12,303 nucleotides of DNA, from the NCBI GenBank assembly GCA_965371945.1, contig CBDVAK010000080.1, positions 1 to 12,303 of the forward strand, written 5' to 3'. Of the stretch, positions 1-6,158 are shown one piece after another. The DNA is from CBDVAK01 sp965371945. GTDB lineage: Bacteria; Pseudomonadota; Gammaproteobacteria; Competibacterales; JAHEDQ01. Position numbers and translations under genes: made by a program. The notes under the pieces were generated by a model. That model had not been told where the DNA came from, made no database searches, and saw only the letters and a list, made by a program, of their open reading frames with translations. How positions within the stretch are numbered: the stretch's first letter is position 1; each line of letters opens with the position of its first letter.

Positions 1-2
1 AG

Positions 3-44
3 CGGCTGGTGTCCGATCTGCTGCTCAGCAACCTGGGGGTGTGA
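3..44 (+). CDS. possible C-terminal tail of an upstream gene (partial)
   Basis: The third plus-strand frame is open from the window edge and reads RLVSDLLLSNLGV followed by TGA at 42-44. The leucine-rich tail looks like the end of an amphipathic helix. A long inverted repeat with a short T run begins 17 bases downstream, which fits the end of a plus-strand transcript. Thirteen residues are too few to identify a family, and an open frame this short could be chance. The call rests on its position before the terminator-like structure. Confidence 0.3.
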   Translation, partial: RLVSDLLLSNLGV

Positions 45-61
45 TCCGGGTTGGCGCTGCT

Positions 62-138
62 ATACCCACGGCACACCGGTTTTCGGCTTCCATCGCACGC
101 ACGCTCAAAACCGAAAACCGGCATGCCACGGGTATTTT
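62..138. terminator. long imperfect inverted repeat, probable terminator between convergent genes
   Basis: The inner arms CCGGTTTTCGG (76-86) and CCGAAAACCGG (111-121) are perfectly complementary over 11 bases, with a 24-base loop. Outside them, after small mismatches, 70-73 pairs with 124-127 and 62-67 pairs with 130-135, so the stem can extend over most of 62-135. On the plus strand it is followed by TTTT (135-138). The structure lies between the putative plus-strand gene end at 44 and the minus-strand oxidoreductase stop at 138. It probably terminates the plus-strand transcript and may also serve the minus strand, although no T run is seen on that side. Confidence 0.6.
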
Positions 139-1139
139 CAGACCTTGAGCACCAGCTTGCCCTGGTTTTCGCCGCTGAATAGCAGATTGAGGGTTTCCGG
201 AAAGGCGGCGATGCCACCTTCCCGAACATCCTGGCGAAAGCGGATCAGCCCGCGGGCATGCCAGTCGGAGAGCTTGTCAACGGCCTCTGCATAGCGATCG
301 GCAAAATCGAACACGATAAAACCGCGCATGGTCAGCCGGTTCACCAGGATGTAGCGCAAGTTCTGCGGGCCGGGGGGTGGCTCCGTGGCATTGTACGCGG
401 AGATCATGCCGCAAACCGGAATCCTGCCGAAGGGGTTCATATGGGGCAGCACGGTATCGAAGATTTTGCCCCCCACGCTCTCGAAATAGATGTCCACTCC
501 GTCCGGGCAGTGCGTGGTCAGCGCGGTTGAAAGTGACTCCTGCTTGTAGTCGATGCAACTGTCGAACCCCAGTTCATCGGTGACATAGCGGCACTTGTTC
601 GTGCCGCCCGCGATGCCGACGGTCCGGCACCTCAGTTGTTTCGCGATTTGTCCGACCAGGGAGCCGACGGCCCCCGATGCCGCCGAGACCAGCACGGTTT
701 CCCCGGCTTTCGGTTTGCCGATTTCGGTGAGCCCGAACCACGCCGTCATACCGGGCATGCCGAGCCCGCCCAGCCAGTCCGCCAGAGTGGCGCTGGAAAG
801 GTCCACTTTGTTTACGCCCTGGCCGTCGGACAGCGCATATTCCTGGACCCCGAACAGACCGGTTACTGCATCTCCGACCGAGAATCCGGGGTGCCTGGAT
901 TTTTCCACCGTGCCGGCGGCCAGTGCGCGCATGACTTCGCCGATCCCGATCGGGGGCACGTAGGAGCGGCCTTCGTTCATCCAGCCACGCATCGCAGGAT
1001 CGATCGAAATCATGGCGATGCGAACCAGTATCTCGCCATCACCCGGTTTCGGCACGTTCTCCTCGCGAATATCGAAATTGTCGCGACTGGCCAAACCCAC
1101 CGGACGTGAGGCCAGTCGTACCACTGTATTGTTTGTCAT
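138..1139 (-). CDS. NADPH-dependent MDR oxidoreductase (PTGR/CurA-like, zinc-independent)
   Basis: The product is 333 residues from the chosen start and belongs to the medium-chain dehydrogenase/reductase superfamily, in the prostaglandin reductase/CurA (YncB) branch. Members reduce the C=C bond of alpha,beta-unsaturated aldehydes and ketones with NADPH in the cytosol. An N-terminal GroES-like domain (about 1-125) contains SIDPAMRGWM (45-54), typical of this branch. The Rossmann nucleotide loop is AASGAVGSLVGQIAK (153-167), followed by the NKCRYV segment (181-186), whose lysine is expected near the NADP phosphate. The cysteine-rich structural-zinc loop is absent, as expected. ATG at 1139 is preferred over ATG 1151 because GGAG lies 6 bases upstream of it; the open frame extends further but lacks support. 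The gene begins 22 bases after the stop of the membrane-protein gene on the same strand, so the two are probably co-transcribed. The natural substrate cannot be read from the sequence. Confidence 0.93.
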   Translation of the reverse strand: MTNNTVVRLASRPVGLASRDNFDIREENVPKPGDGEILVRIAMISIDPAMRGWMNEGRSYVPPIGIGEVMRALAAGTVEKSRHPGFSVGDAVTGLFGVQEYALSDGQGVNKVDLSSATLADWLGGLGMPGMTAWFGLTEIGKPKAGETVLVSAASGAVGSLVGQIAKQLRCRTVGIAGGTNKCRYVTDELGFDSCIDYKQESLSTALTTHCPDGVDIYFESVGGKIFDTVLPHMNPFGRIPVCGMISAYNATEPPPGPQNLRYILVNRLTMRGFIVFDFADRYAEAVDKLSDWHARGLIRFRQDVREGGIAAFPETLNLLFSGENQGKLVLKV

Positions 1140-1161
1140 TTCGGGCTCCATGGATTGGTAT

Positions 1162-2253
1162 TCACGCTTGGTCTTCACCCGGAACTGGAACCTCGTAGAG
1201 CCACATCTGGAACAGTTCATAGGCCAGCGCCAGGATGACCGCGCCCACGAACAGGCCGATGATCCCGGTACTCATGAAGCCGCCGATGGCGCCGATGAAG
1301 ATCACCAGCATGGGTACCTTGGCGCCACGCCCGAGCAGGATCGGCTTGAGTACGTTGTCGAGCAGTGCGACCGCGATGCCCCAGATTGCGAACAAGGTGG
1401 CGGCGACCGGATCGGCGGTTGAAAACACGTAAAAGATTATCGGCAGGATTACCAGCGTGGGGCCGATCTGTATGACCGCGAGCACCAGACACAGCAAGGC
1501 CCACAAGCCGGCGGCGGGTATGCCCATGACCATGAATCCCAGACCGGCCAGCAGCGACTGAATGATGGCCACGCCGAGGATGCCCCTGGCGACGCCACGG
1601 ACGGTGGTCTCCGCGACACCGGCAAAGGCCACACCGCGCTCGCCCGCCAGGCGGGTTGCGATGGCGCGCGCGGTGTTGCCGCCGGATTCCGCATGGGCCA
1701 GCATGACGGCGGCGATGACGATCGCGATCACGAATTGCAACAGCCCCAAACCCACCCCGACACCGGCCGACAACAGCCAGCCGCCGATTGCCTTGAGCTG
1801 TGGCGCCAGTTGTTTGATGGCCGCTTCCAGATTGACCGATGCCAGACTCCAGATCTTGTACAGCGGTTCGCCGACCAGCGGCCATTCGCTGACACCGGTA
1901 GGCGGTGGGGGGATGTTGAGTGTGCCGCTGTCGAGGCTCTGCGACAGCGCCTGGGAGCCGTCGACCAGGGTTCCGCTGAGCACGAACGCGGGCACGACCA
2001 GCACGGCCAGCAGCAGCAGGGCGACGACAGCGCTGGCCAGACCACCGCGTCCGCCGAGCTTTGCGGTGAGCCAGCAGTAAGGCGTATAAATCGCGACCGC
2101 AATGATCAGACCCCAGATGATGGGAATGATAAACGGCCTGACGATATCGAAGCTCCAGAAAACCAGTACTGCCAGCACGCCGATGCGGATCGTGGCTTCG
2201 ACCATGCGGCGCAGAAAGACGCGCTCCTCCGGATCGTGCTCTATCTGGGTCAT
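1162..2253 (-). CDS. AI-2E/PerM family transporter
   Basis: The product is a 363-residue polytopic inner-membrane protein of the AI-2E exporter (PerM/YdiK/TqsA, formerly UPF0118) family, whose usual length is about 350-370. Hydrophobic segments lie near residues 22-33, 39-56, 72-95, 160-187, 224-245, 247-277, 282-298 and 314-346. Between the third and fourth is a soluble stretch (about 96-158) predicted outside the membrane. The family signature DNVLKPILLG (299-308) is followed by PMLVIFIGAIGGF (314-326). The start is ATG 2253, preceded by GGAAG about 7 bases upstream; an in-frame extension to about 2496 has no hydrophobic or family character and is probably leader DNA. It is the first gene of a minus-strand pair with the oxidoreductase. 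Characterised relatives export AI-2 or act as Na+/H+ antiporters, so the substrate here is open. Confidence 0.92.
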   Translation of the reverse strand: MTQIEHDPEERVFLRRMVEATIRIGVLAVLVFWSFDIVRPFIIPIIWGLIIAVAIYTPYCWLTAKLGGRGGLASAVVALLLLAVLVVPAFVLSGTLVDGSQALSQSLDSGTLNIPPPPTGVSEWPLVGEPLYKIWSLASVNLEAAIKQLAPQLKAIGGWLLSAGVGVGLGLLQFVIAIVIAAVMLAHAESGGNTARAIATRLAGERGVAFAGVAETTVRGVARGILGVAIIQSLLAGLGFMVMGIPAAGLWALLCLVLAVIQIGPTLVILPIIFYVFSTADPVAATLFAIWGIAVALLDNVLKPILLGRGAKVPMLVIFIGAIGGFMSTGIIGLFVGAVILALAYELFQMWLYEVPVPGEDQA

Positions 2254-2525
2254 GGTACGCTTCCGTCCTTCTGTGAATTGCTGAGAATATCTCGCAAGCG
2301 ATACAGGGGCCCGCCGTGTGGTCTCGATTCGTCGCGCTACCCTGGCGGCGTCGACCCAGTCCGCATTTCCCACCACGGTGACCCGCTCTCGCCCCGAACT
2401 GAGAGTATGGGCTGGCGTGATTCCCGTGCGACGGTTATACAGTCTGTTGGTGGGCAAAGCCACAGCCTCCTGGCGGCGTGTGGCGGCCGTGGACATACAT
2501 GCAACAGTGGGCGAGGTGGTGAGTG
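2254..2525. other. divergent intergenic region between transporter and thiamine-binding-like gene
   Basis: These 272 bases separate two divergent genes and should hold both promoters. On the minus strand TATAAC (2439 to 2434) is a fair -10 hexamer but has no good -35 at 16-18 bases, so no promoter is claimed. CTCTC (2387-2391) and GAGAG (2401-2405) could form a small leader hairpin. The CTGAGAG at 2399-2405 recalls the start of a THI box, but the rest of a TPP riboswitch is absent. No protein-coding similarity is recognised. Confidence 0.35.
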
Positions 2526-2828
2526 ATGAAAGTGATTGTGGATCTTTGCGTGGTGCCCGTCGGTGTAGGTGTGTCGGTATCTGAGTATGTGGCTGCGTGC
2601 GAACGGGTGATCGACGAGGCCGGGTTGGAGCGACGTCTGCACGCCTATGGCACCAACATCGAAGGTGAGTGGGATGCAGTGTTCGCGGCAGTCAAGCGTT
2701 GCCATGAGGTGGTGCATGAAATGGGAGCACCGAGGATCACCAGTACGATGCGGTTCGGAACCCGTACCGATCGTGACCAGAGCATGGACGACAAAGTCCG
2801 CAGTGTCGATCTGAAGTTGTCGGACTGA
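2526..2828 (+). CDS. MTH1187-family thiamine-binding-like protein
   Basis: The product is 100 residues, the full length of the MTH1187/YkoF-like (Thiamine_BP, formerly DUF77) family of small ferredoxin-like-fold cytosolic proteins. Family features seen are the N-terminal strand MKVIVDLCVVPVG (1-13), the central YGTNIEGEWD (41-50), and the C-terminal RITSTMRFGTRTDR (70-83) with the KVRSVDLKL strand (90-98). Some relatives bind thiamine or its pyrimidine moiety, but most have no assigned role. ATG 2526 has GAGG (2513-2516) 9 bases upstream. A GTG at 2523, in frame, would add one residue with a 6-base spacing and cannot be excluded. The gene is convergent with the histidine-kinase gene, with 12 bases between their stops, so it is a single-gene unit. 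No thiamine genes are visible nearby. Confidence 0.88.
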   Translation: MKVIVDLCVVPVGVGVSVSEYVAACERVIDEAGLERRLHAYGTNIEGEWDAVFAAVKRCHEVVHEMGAPRITSTMRFGTRTDRDQSMDDKVRSVDLKLSD

Positions 2829-2840
2829 TGGACGGTGGCC

Positions 2841-4142
2841 TCAGCCTGGGTCGGTACCAGGCAGGGCGATCGATACGCGAATGCCACTCCCCGGTCGGTT
2901 CTCGACTTTGATTGTGCCACCGTGCGCCTCGGCGATGCGCCGGCACAGATACAGACCGAGACCGTAGCCGCCGGTCTCGTGCTGGCGGGATGGGTCAGCG
3001 CGGTAGAACGGTTCGGTGACGTGGGGCAGGTGGCGGGGGGCGATCCCCGCGCCATGATCCTCGACCGACAACCGCCACTGACCGTTGCGCGTGCTGCTTT
3101 CGATACGCGGTGGCGGCGCCTGTTGCGGGGTGTGTCGAAGCGCGTTGTCGATGAGATTGCGGATCAGCAGTCTGCATCGGGCGCGATCCAGCATTATGGC
3201 AATATCCCCACCGGCGATCCGCACATCCAGGTCATTGTCCGGGAACGATTCCCGGATCACCTCGGCGACCATATCTCCCGGTACCACTGCCTCGCGCTGT
3301 AATTCGCTATGGATTCCGTCCAGTCGTTCCGTTTCCAGCAACTCATCGAGCAGTTGTTCGAGCCTGCTGATTTCCGCACCCAGCGAAAACTTGTGGTCGG
3401 AGTCCGGCATCAGCTCGAGGTGCAGGCGAGCCCGGGTCAAGGGCGATCGCAGCTCGTGACTGACCGCAAACAACAGGTTGCGTTTGGCCTCCAACAGACG
3501 CTCCAGGTCCGCAACCATGCCATTGATGCTGTCAGCCAGTTCTCCCAGCTCATCACGACGCAGCAGCCGGACCCGATGAGTCAGATCCCCGCCACCGATT
3601 CGGGCTAGGTCGGCCCGGATCGTGTGTATCGGGCGAAACAAGTGGCGTATCGCGTGGTAGGTGAGCACCAGGATCAGCACGATGGCGCCCAGCCCCAGCG
3701 CCAGGGCCAGCCCGAACCCACCGCTATCCCGTCGCACCAGAAAATAGACATCGTAGTTGGGTTGGCTGCGCCGGATCACCAGATGCCGGCCTGAGTCGGT
3801 TTCCAGCCAGTAGGTGCTGCCCGTGTGGCGTCCTCGGCGGACCGGTTTCAGTTGCCGTGGGTCGATCAGTTCGTCAGCGGTCGACCAGGTCGCTTGCGGG
3901 CTGTTCAGCTGAACATCCAGAGGTAGCTGCGCCGCCAGTTCCTGCGCCCGTTGCCGCTGCGGCGGACGGCCCAGATCCTCCACCAGATAGCCGATATACG
4001 CGTTCAGGTGCGGGCGCAGGAGTTCGCTGAGATCGCTGTCGAAGGCAAGCCGGAATGCACCGCGTACCAGGATCAGCATCACCACCCCGGAGATCAGGAA
4101 CAGCGCCACCAGACGGGTGCTGATTGAATGCCGCCGTTTCAT
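2841..4142 (-). CDS. sensor histidine kinase, EnvZ/CpxA/RstB type
   Basis: The product is a 433-residue inner-membrane sensor kinase. Membrane segment 1 is about 11-29, a periplasmic domain spans about 30-140, and membrane segment 2 is about 142-165. A HAMP linker follows (about 166-218, with RPIHTIRADLARIGGGDLT). The H-box is FAVSHELRSPLTR, with His229 the expected phosphorylation site. ATPase motifs are complete: N-box RNLIDNALRHTP (Asn333), G1 EDHGAGIAP (361-369), F-box EPFYRADPSR (377-386) and G2 GGYGLGLYL (391-399). ATG 4142 overlaps the regulator stop as ATGA, indicating translational coupling with its cognate regulator; the longer open frame would run inside the regulator gene and is rejected. 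Length and architecture match RstB/CpxA-class kinases, and the CpxP-like gene heading the operon favours an envelope-stress input. The exact orthology is uncertain. Confidence 0.95.
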   Translation of the reverse strand: MKRRHSISTRLVALFLISGVVMLILVRGAFRLAFDSDLSELLRPHLNAYIGYLVEDLGRPPQRQRAQELAAQLPLDVQLNSPQATWSTADELIDPRQLKPVRRGRHTGSTYWLETDSGRHLVIRRSQPNYDVYFLVRRDSGGFGLALALGLGAIVLILVLTYHAIRHLFRPIHTIRADLARIGGGDLTHRVRLLRRDELGELADSINGMVADLERLLEAKRNLLFAVSHELRSPLTRARLHLELMPDSDHKFSLGAEISRLEQLLDELLETERLDGIHSELQREAVVPGDMVAEVIRESFPDNDLDVRIAGGDIAIMLDRARCRLLIRNLIDNALRHTPQQAPPPRIESSTRNGQWRLSVEDHGAGIAPRHLPHVTEPFYRADPSRQHETGGYGLGLYLCRRIAEAHGGTIKVENRPGSGIRVSIALPGTDPG

Positions 4143-4813
4143 GCCTGCAGTGCAATAAAGGCGTAGCCGGCGCCCCATACGGTCTTGATGGGCTCCAGAG
4201 GCTTGAGCTTTTGGCGCAGTCGGCTGACCAGGATGTCAACCGAACGCGTGTACAGTTCCGCGTTGACACCTCTCAGGGCGGTGAGGATCTGGTCGCGGCT
4301 GAACGGCTTCGCCGGAGCCGATGCCAGCATCAGCAGCAGCCGGTATTCCATGGTGGTCAGTTCCAATGGTTCGCCGTCACGAGCAACTTGCTGCAATTGG
4401 GGATCGATGCTCAGGCGTTCAAACCGCAGCAAACCGCGATCGGGGTTGCCACGGTTGACCCGGCGCAGCAGGCTTTGCACACGGGCCACCAGCTCTCGTG
4501 GTTCGAAAGGTTTGGGAACATAGTCATCGGCGCCCATCTCCAGGCCCACCACCCGATCCATCACATCCCCGCGGGCGGTCAGCATGATGATGGGGATGTC
4601 GCTGCCGGCACGAATCTCCCGGCACACTTCAAAACCGTCGCGGTCGGGCAGCATCAGATCGAGGATGACCAGATCGGGATCGCAAGTCCGCAGCCGGGCT
4701 ATTCCCTCGTCCGGGTGCAGTGCGGACTCGAGCTCGATGTCGAAGCGTGCGAAGTAGTCCCGCAATGGTGCGGCCAATCCTTCGTCGTCATCGATCAGCA
4801 GGACTGTGTACAT
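4139..4813 (-). CDS. OmpR/PhoB-family response regulator (RstA/CpxR-like)
   Basis: The product is a 224-residue two-domain DNA-binding regulator. The receiver domain (about 1-115) has the acidic cluster DDD (8-10), phosphoacceptor Asp52 in VILDLMLPDRDG, Thr79 in MLTARGD and Lys101 in PKPFEPREL. The C-terminal winged helix (about 128-224) has the recognition-helix region TRSVDILVSRLRQKL and the wing KTVWGAGYAF. The LRGVNAELYTRSVD region resembles RstA and OmpR. ATG 4813 is chosen because the first beta strand then starts at residue 2, as in the family. A GTG at 4858 would add 15 unusual residues and place the start 8 bases after the upstream gene. The Shine-Dalgarno for ATG 4813 is weak. It shares an ATGA overlap with the kinase. 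The triple GTAAC site upstream of the operon is its likely target, by inference from CpxR and RstA boxes. Confidence 0.95.
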   Translation of the reverse strand: MYTVLLIDDDEGLAAPLRDYFARFDIELESALHPDEGIARLRTCDPDLVILDLMLPDRDGFEVCREIRAGSDIPIIMLTARGDVMDRVVGLEMGADDYVPKPFEPRELVARVQSLLRRVNRGNPDRGLLRFERLSIDPQLQQVARDGEPLELTTMEYRLLLMLASAPAKPFSRDQILTALRGVNAELYTRSVDILVSRLRQKLKPLEPIKTVWGAGYAFIALQA

Positions 4814-4830
4814 GGTGCTCAGCTTTCTCG

Positions 4831-4860
4831 TCGTGGCGGGGCCGTTCGGCCCCGTCACGA
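4831..4860 (-). other. perfect intercistronic hairpin between CpxP-like and regulator genes
   Basis: Arms 4831-4843 and 4848-4860 pair over 13 positions (12 Watson-Crick and one G-T) around a four-base loop that reads GAAC in the minus-strand transcript. The core CGGGGCC/GGCCCCG is very stable. It fills most of the 53-base gap between the CpxP-like stop and the regulator ATG. No T run follows it in the transcribed direction, so it resembles an mRNA-stabilising or processing element, or a partial attenuator, more than a full terminator. Confidence 0.7.
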
Positions 4861-4866
4861 TCCCGC

Positions 4867-5307
4867 TCAGTGATTCCAGCGGCTGCGCTTTTCGATCAGC
4901 TCTCGAAGCCGGGTGCGCTGTTCAGTATCGAGAGCGTCGGTGAAATCAGCCATCGCCGCTATCATAACCTGGGCGCGCTGTTCCAGCTTCTGCTGGCTTT
5001 GTTCGAACATCTCAAATGCCTTGTCGCGGTCCAGAGTATCCGAATCCAGCAGGCTCACTATCTCCAAGTGTCGCTGCTGGCGGTGATCGCGAAAGCTGTT
5101 GCGTGCCTCTTTGAACTGATCGGTCAGGATTTGAAGCTGCTCTTGTTGCGCCGCGGTCAAGTCCAGTTCCTTGCTGACTTTGCTCAATACATGAGCCGCT
5201 CGGTCGCCTCGCCAGCCGCATCCGTCTTTTAGCTGGGTGGCGGCGACGCCCCCGATGGCTCCCAGCGACAAGATGGATGCGATGATGATTTTGGTGCGTC
5301 TGCGCAT
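4867..5307 (-). CDS. CpxP/Spy-family periplasmic protein
   Basis: The product is 146 residues. Residues 1-23 form a Sec-type signal or anchor: basic MRRRTK, a hydrophobic core, and a possible cleavage after VAA. The mature part is almost wholly helical. It carries the family LTxxQ repeat as LDLTAAQQEQL (48-58) and a degenerate second copy ALDTEQRTRLRELIEKR (125-141). Spy and CpxP proteins are dimeric periplasmic cradles: Spy is an ATP-independent chaperone and CpxP an inhibitor of the sensor kinase. The cysteine in CGWRGD (30) is unpaired. ATG 5307 has AGGAG 7 bases upstream. As the first gene of the operon it may signal back to the downstream kinase, as CpxP does to CpxA; that role is inferred from order and family. 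Whether it is chaperone, inhibitor or metal-linked cannot be told. Confidence 0.88.
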   Translation of the reverse strand: MRRRTKIIIASILSLGAIGGVAATQLKDGCGWRGDRAAHVLSKVSKELDLTAAQQEQLQILTDQFKEARNSFRDHRQQRHLEIVSLLDSDTLDRDKAFEMFEQSQQKLEQRAQVMIAAMADFTDALDTEQRTRLRELIEKRSRWNH

Positions 5308-5355
5308 TGCGTGACTCCTGTTGTCTGCTTGTTGACACCAAGCCGAGTGTGGTCT

Positions 5356-5383
5356 CGGGCGGCCACCAGATCCTCTCCGCCCG
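5356..5383. other. GC-rich hairpin between the GTAAC operator and the CpxP-like gene
   Basis: CGGGCGG (5356-5362) and CCGCCCG (5377-5383) are perfect complements with a 14-base loop. It directly abuts the GTAAC operator on its gene-proximal side. It may be part of a regulator site or a leader structure. No clear -35/-10 pair was found here, which would fit an activator-dependent promoter. Confidence 0.4.
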
Positions 5384-5408
5384 GTAACATGATGTAACGA
5401 GTTGTAAC
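5384..5408. promoter_or_regulatory. triple GTAAC direct repeat, probable CpxR/RstA-type operator
   Basis: GTAAC occurs at 5384-5388, 5394-5398 and 5404-5408, so three identical pentamers are separated by exactly 5 bases (10-bp period, same face of the helix). CpxR boxes are GTAAA-N5-GTAAA, and the RstA box read on this strand is close to GTAAC-NANAT-GTA. The first two repeats here, with spacer ATGAT, match the latter with one difference. The site lies 77 bases upstream of the CpxP-like ATG on the operon side. This suits activation by the regulator encoded in the operon. Binding is inferred. Confidence 0.65.
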
Positions 5409-5409
5409 C

Positions 5410-5610
5410 TGCCGATCGGAGCATGCTGTGTTCGAGGCCATCGCGGATGCCGTCGGAACCCGCTCGCAGGCGATCCTGTTCTTCGATGATTCAGCGGAGA
5501 ATGTGGATGGCGCCAGAGCAGCAGGATTCCAAGCGTTGGTGATCCACCGGATCATGCACAAACGCCGTGTTTCTCCAGGGGGCTGGTCTTGTGTGACTAC
5601 GTTTTTGTAG
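5410..5610 (+). pseudogene. truncated HAD-superfamily hydrolase remnant
   Basis: From about 5428 the frame reads MFEAIADAVG and then ILFFDDSAENVDGARAAGF, the motif IV region of HAD-IA phosphatases and dehalogenases (the DDS acidic residues bind Mg2+). The first two thirds of the family, including the nucleophile DxDGT motif and cap domain, are missing; the frame is closed by TAA at 5395-5397. The preceding bases could encode a frameshifted KPDRSMF-like motif, but that is speculative. The C-terminal end after ALVIH loses family character and stops at TAG 5608-5610, inside the BrnTA operator. It is a relic cut on its 5' side by the two-component operon region and on its 3' side by the toxin-antitoxin module. 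A functional 60-residue product is unlikely. Confidence 0.65.
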
Positions 5611-5617
5611 TTACAAT
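5589..5617 (+). promoter_or_regulatory. brnTA promoter with overlapping inverted-repeat operator
   Basis: TTGTGT (5589-5594) and TACAAT (5612-5617, five of six matches to TATAAT) are separated by 17 bases. Arms TGTGACTAC (5592-5600) and GTAGTTACA (5607-5615) form an inverted repeat with one mismatch and a 6-base spacer covering nearly the whole promoter. BrnTA modules are known to be autorepressed through the ribbon-helix-helix antitoxin, so this is the expected operator. The start of transcription predicted from the -10 falls at or near the toxin ATG at 5624. Confidence 0.6.
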
Positions 5618-5623
5618 TTCGTC

Positions 5624-5908
5624 ATGCGAATTGAGTGGGACGAGCCCAAGAATTGCTCGAATCGAGGTAAACATGGTGTGAGCTTCGAAACTGCTCAGCT
5701 GGTGTTTGACGATTCGCATCACCTCTCTATTCAGGATCGCGACGTGGACGGGGAGGAACGCTGGCAAACGCTCGGGCTGGTTGGCGGGAAGTTGCTTCTG
5801 CTGGTGGCCCATACTTGGCGTGACAGCGATCGCGAAGAGAAGGTGCGGATCATTTCGGCACGAAAGGCGACTCCACGTGAGAGGCAGCGATATGAGCAAG
5901 GTGACTGA
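5624..5908 (+). CDS. brnT: BrnT-family ribonuclease toxin
   Basis: The product is 94 residues, full length for BrnT (DUF497), a RelE-like-fold cytosolic ribonuclease toxin of type II modules. The N-terminus IEWDEPKNCSNRGKHGVSF (3-21), the VFDD motif (27-30), GEERWQTLG (43-51) and the C-terminal RIISARKATPRERQRYE (75-91) are all family signatures, including the basic residues thought to act in RNA cleavage. The frame is intact, so the toxin is probably active. ATG 5624 has no Shine-Dalgarno upstream and the promoter's expected start lies at the ATG, so the mRNA may be leaderless. Its last 17 bases overlap the antitoxin gene. Toxin-before-antitoxin order is normal for brnTA. Its position next to a broken HAD gene suggests acquisition by transfer. 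Confidence 0.93.
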   Translation: MRIEWDEPKNCSNRGKHGVSFETAQLVFDDSHHLSIQDRDVDGEERWQTLGLVGGKLLLLVAHTWRDSDREEKVRIISARKATPRERQRYEQGD

Positions 5909-6158
5909 GAAACAAGCGAAGGAAATTCAAGAGTTGATGAAGATGGCAGACAACGAGATCGATACCAGTGATGTGCCGGAGGTAGAAGATTTCACTGGTG
6001 CTGTACGAGGCCGGTTCTATCGACCAATCAAGCAACAAATCACGCTGCGTCTGGATGCCGATATGCTGGCATGGTTCCGGTCGCTGGGAAGTAAGTATCA
6101 AACCCGAATCAACGCGGCGTTGAGGGAATACATGGATAGCCACCAGAAGGCTGGCTGA
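5892..6158 (+). CDS. brnA: BrnA-family antitoxin
   Basis: The product is 88 residues. The N-terminal half (1-45) is acidic and probably wraps the toxin. The C-terminal part QITLRLDADMLAWFRSLG (49-66) followed by YQTRINAALREYM (69-81) is the ribbon-helix-helix DNA-binding fold of BrnA antitoxins. It neutralises BrnT and should repress the shared promoter at the inverted repeat upstream. ATG 5892 is chosen because GAGAGG lies 7 bases upstream and the start overlaps the toxin's 3' end by 17 bases, which couples translation. The same frame is open further upstream inside brnT, but that part has no family character. Confidence 0.93.
   Translation: MSKVTEKQAKEIQELMKMADNEIDTSDVPEVEDFTGAVRGRFYRPIKQQITLRLDADMLAWFRSLGSKYQTRINAALREYMDSHQKAG

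Noticed and set aside
2387..2445. Possible TPP riboswitch (CTGAGAG) upstream of the thiamine-binding-like gene
   Set aside because: Only the short CTGAGA element is present; the second conserved block around GAACCTGATC and the paired arms are absent.
2254..2496. N-terminal extension of the AI-2E protein to 444 residues
   Set aside because: The added residues lack family or signal features, and ATG 2253 has its own ribosome site; the open frame is explained by high GC.
1693..2526. Long plus-strand open frame of 277 codons opposite the AI-2E gene
   Set aside because: It is antisense to a clear membrane-protein gene, has low-complexity Gln/Arg/Asp composition from mirrored codons and no family motifs.
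2844..2862. GCCTGG/CCAGGC stem near the convergent stops at 2828 and 2841
   Set aside because: Six base pairs with no T run, lying within the kinase C-terminal codons; too weak to call a terminator.
5706..5891. Longer antitoxin start inside brnT
   Set aside because: The upstream frame has no BrnA similarity, and ATG 5892 has a well-spaced GAGAGG.
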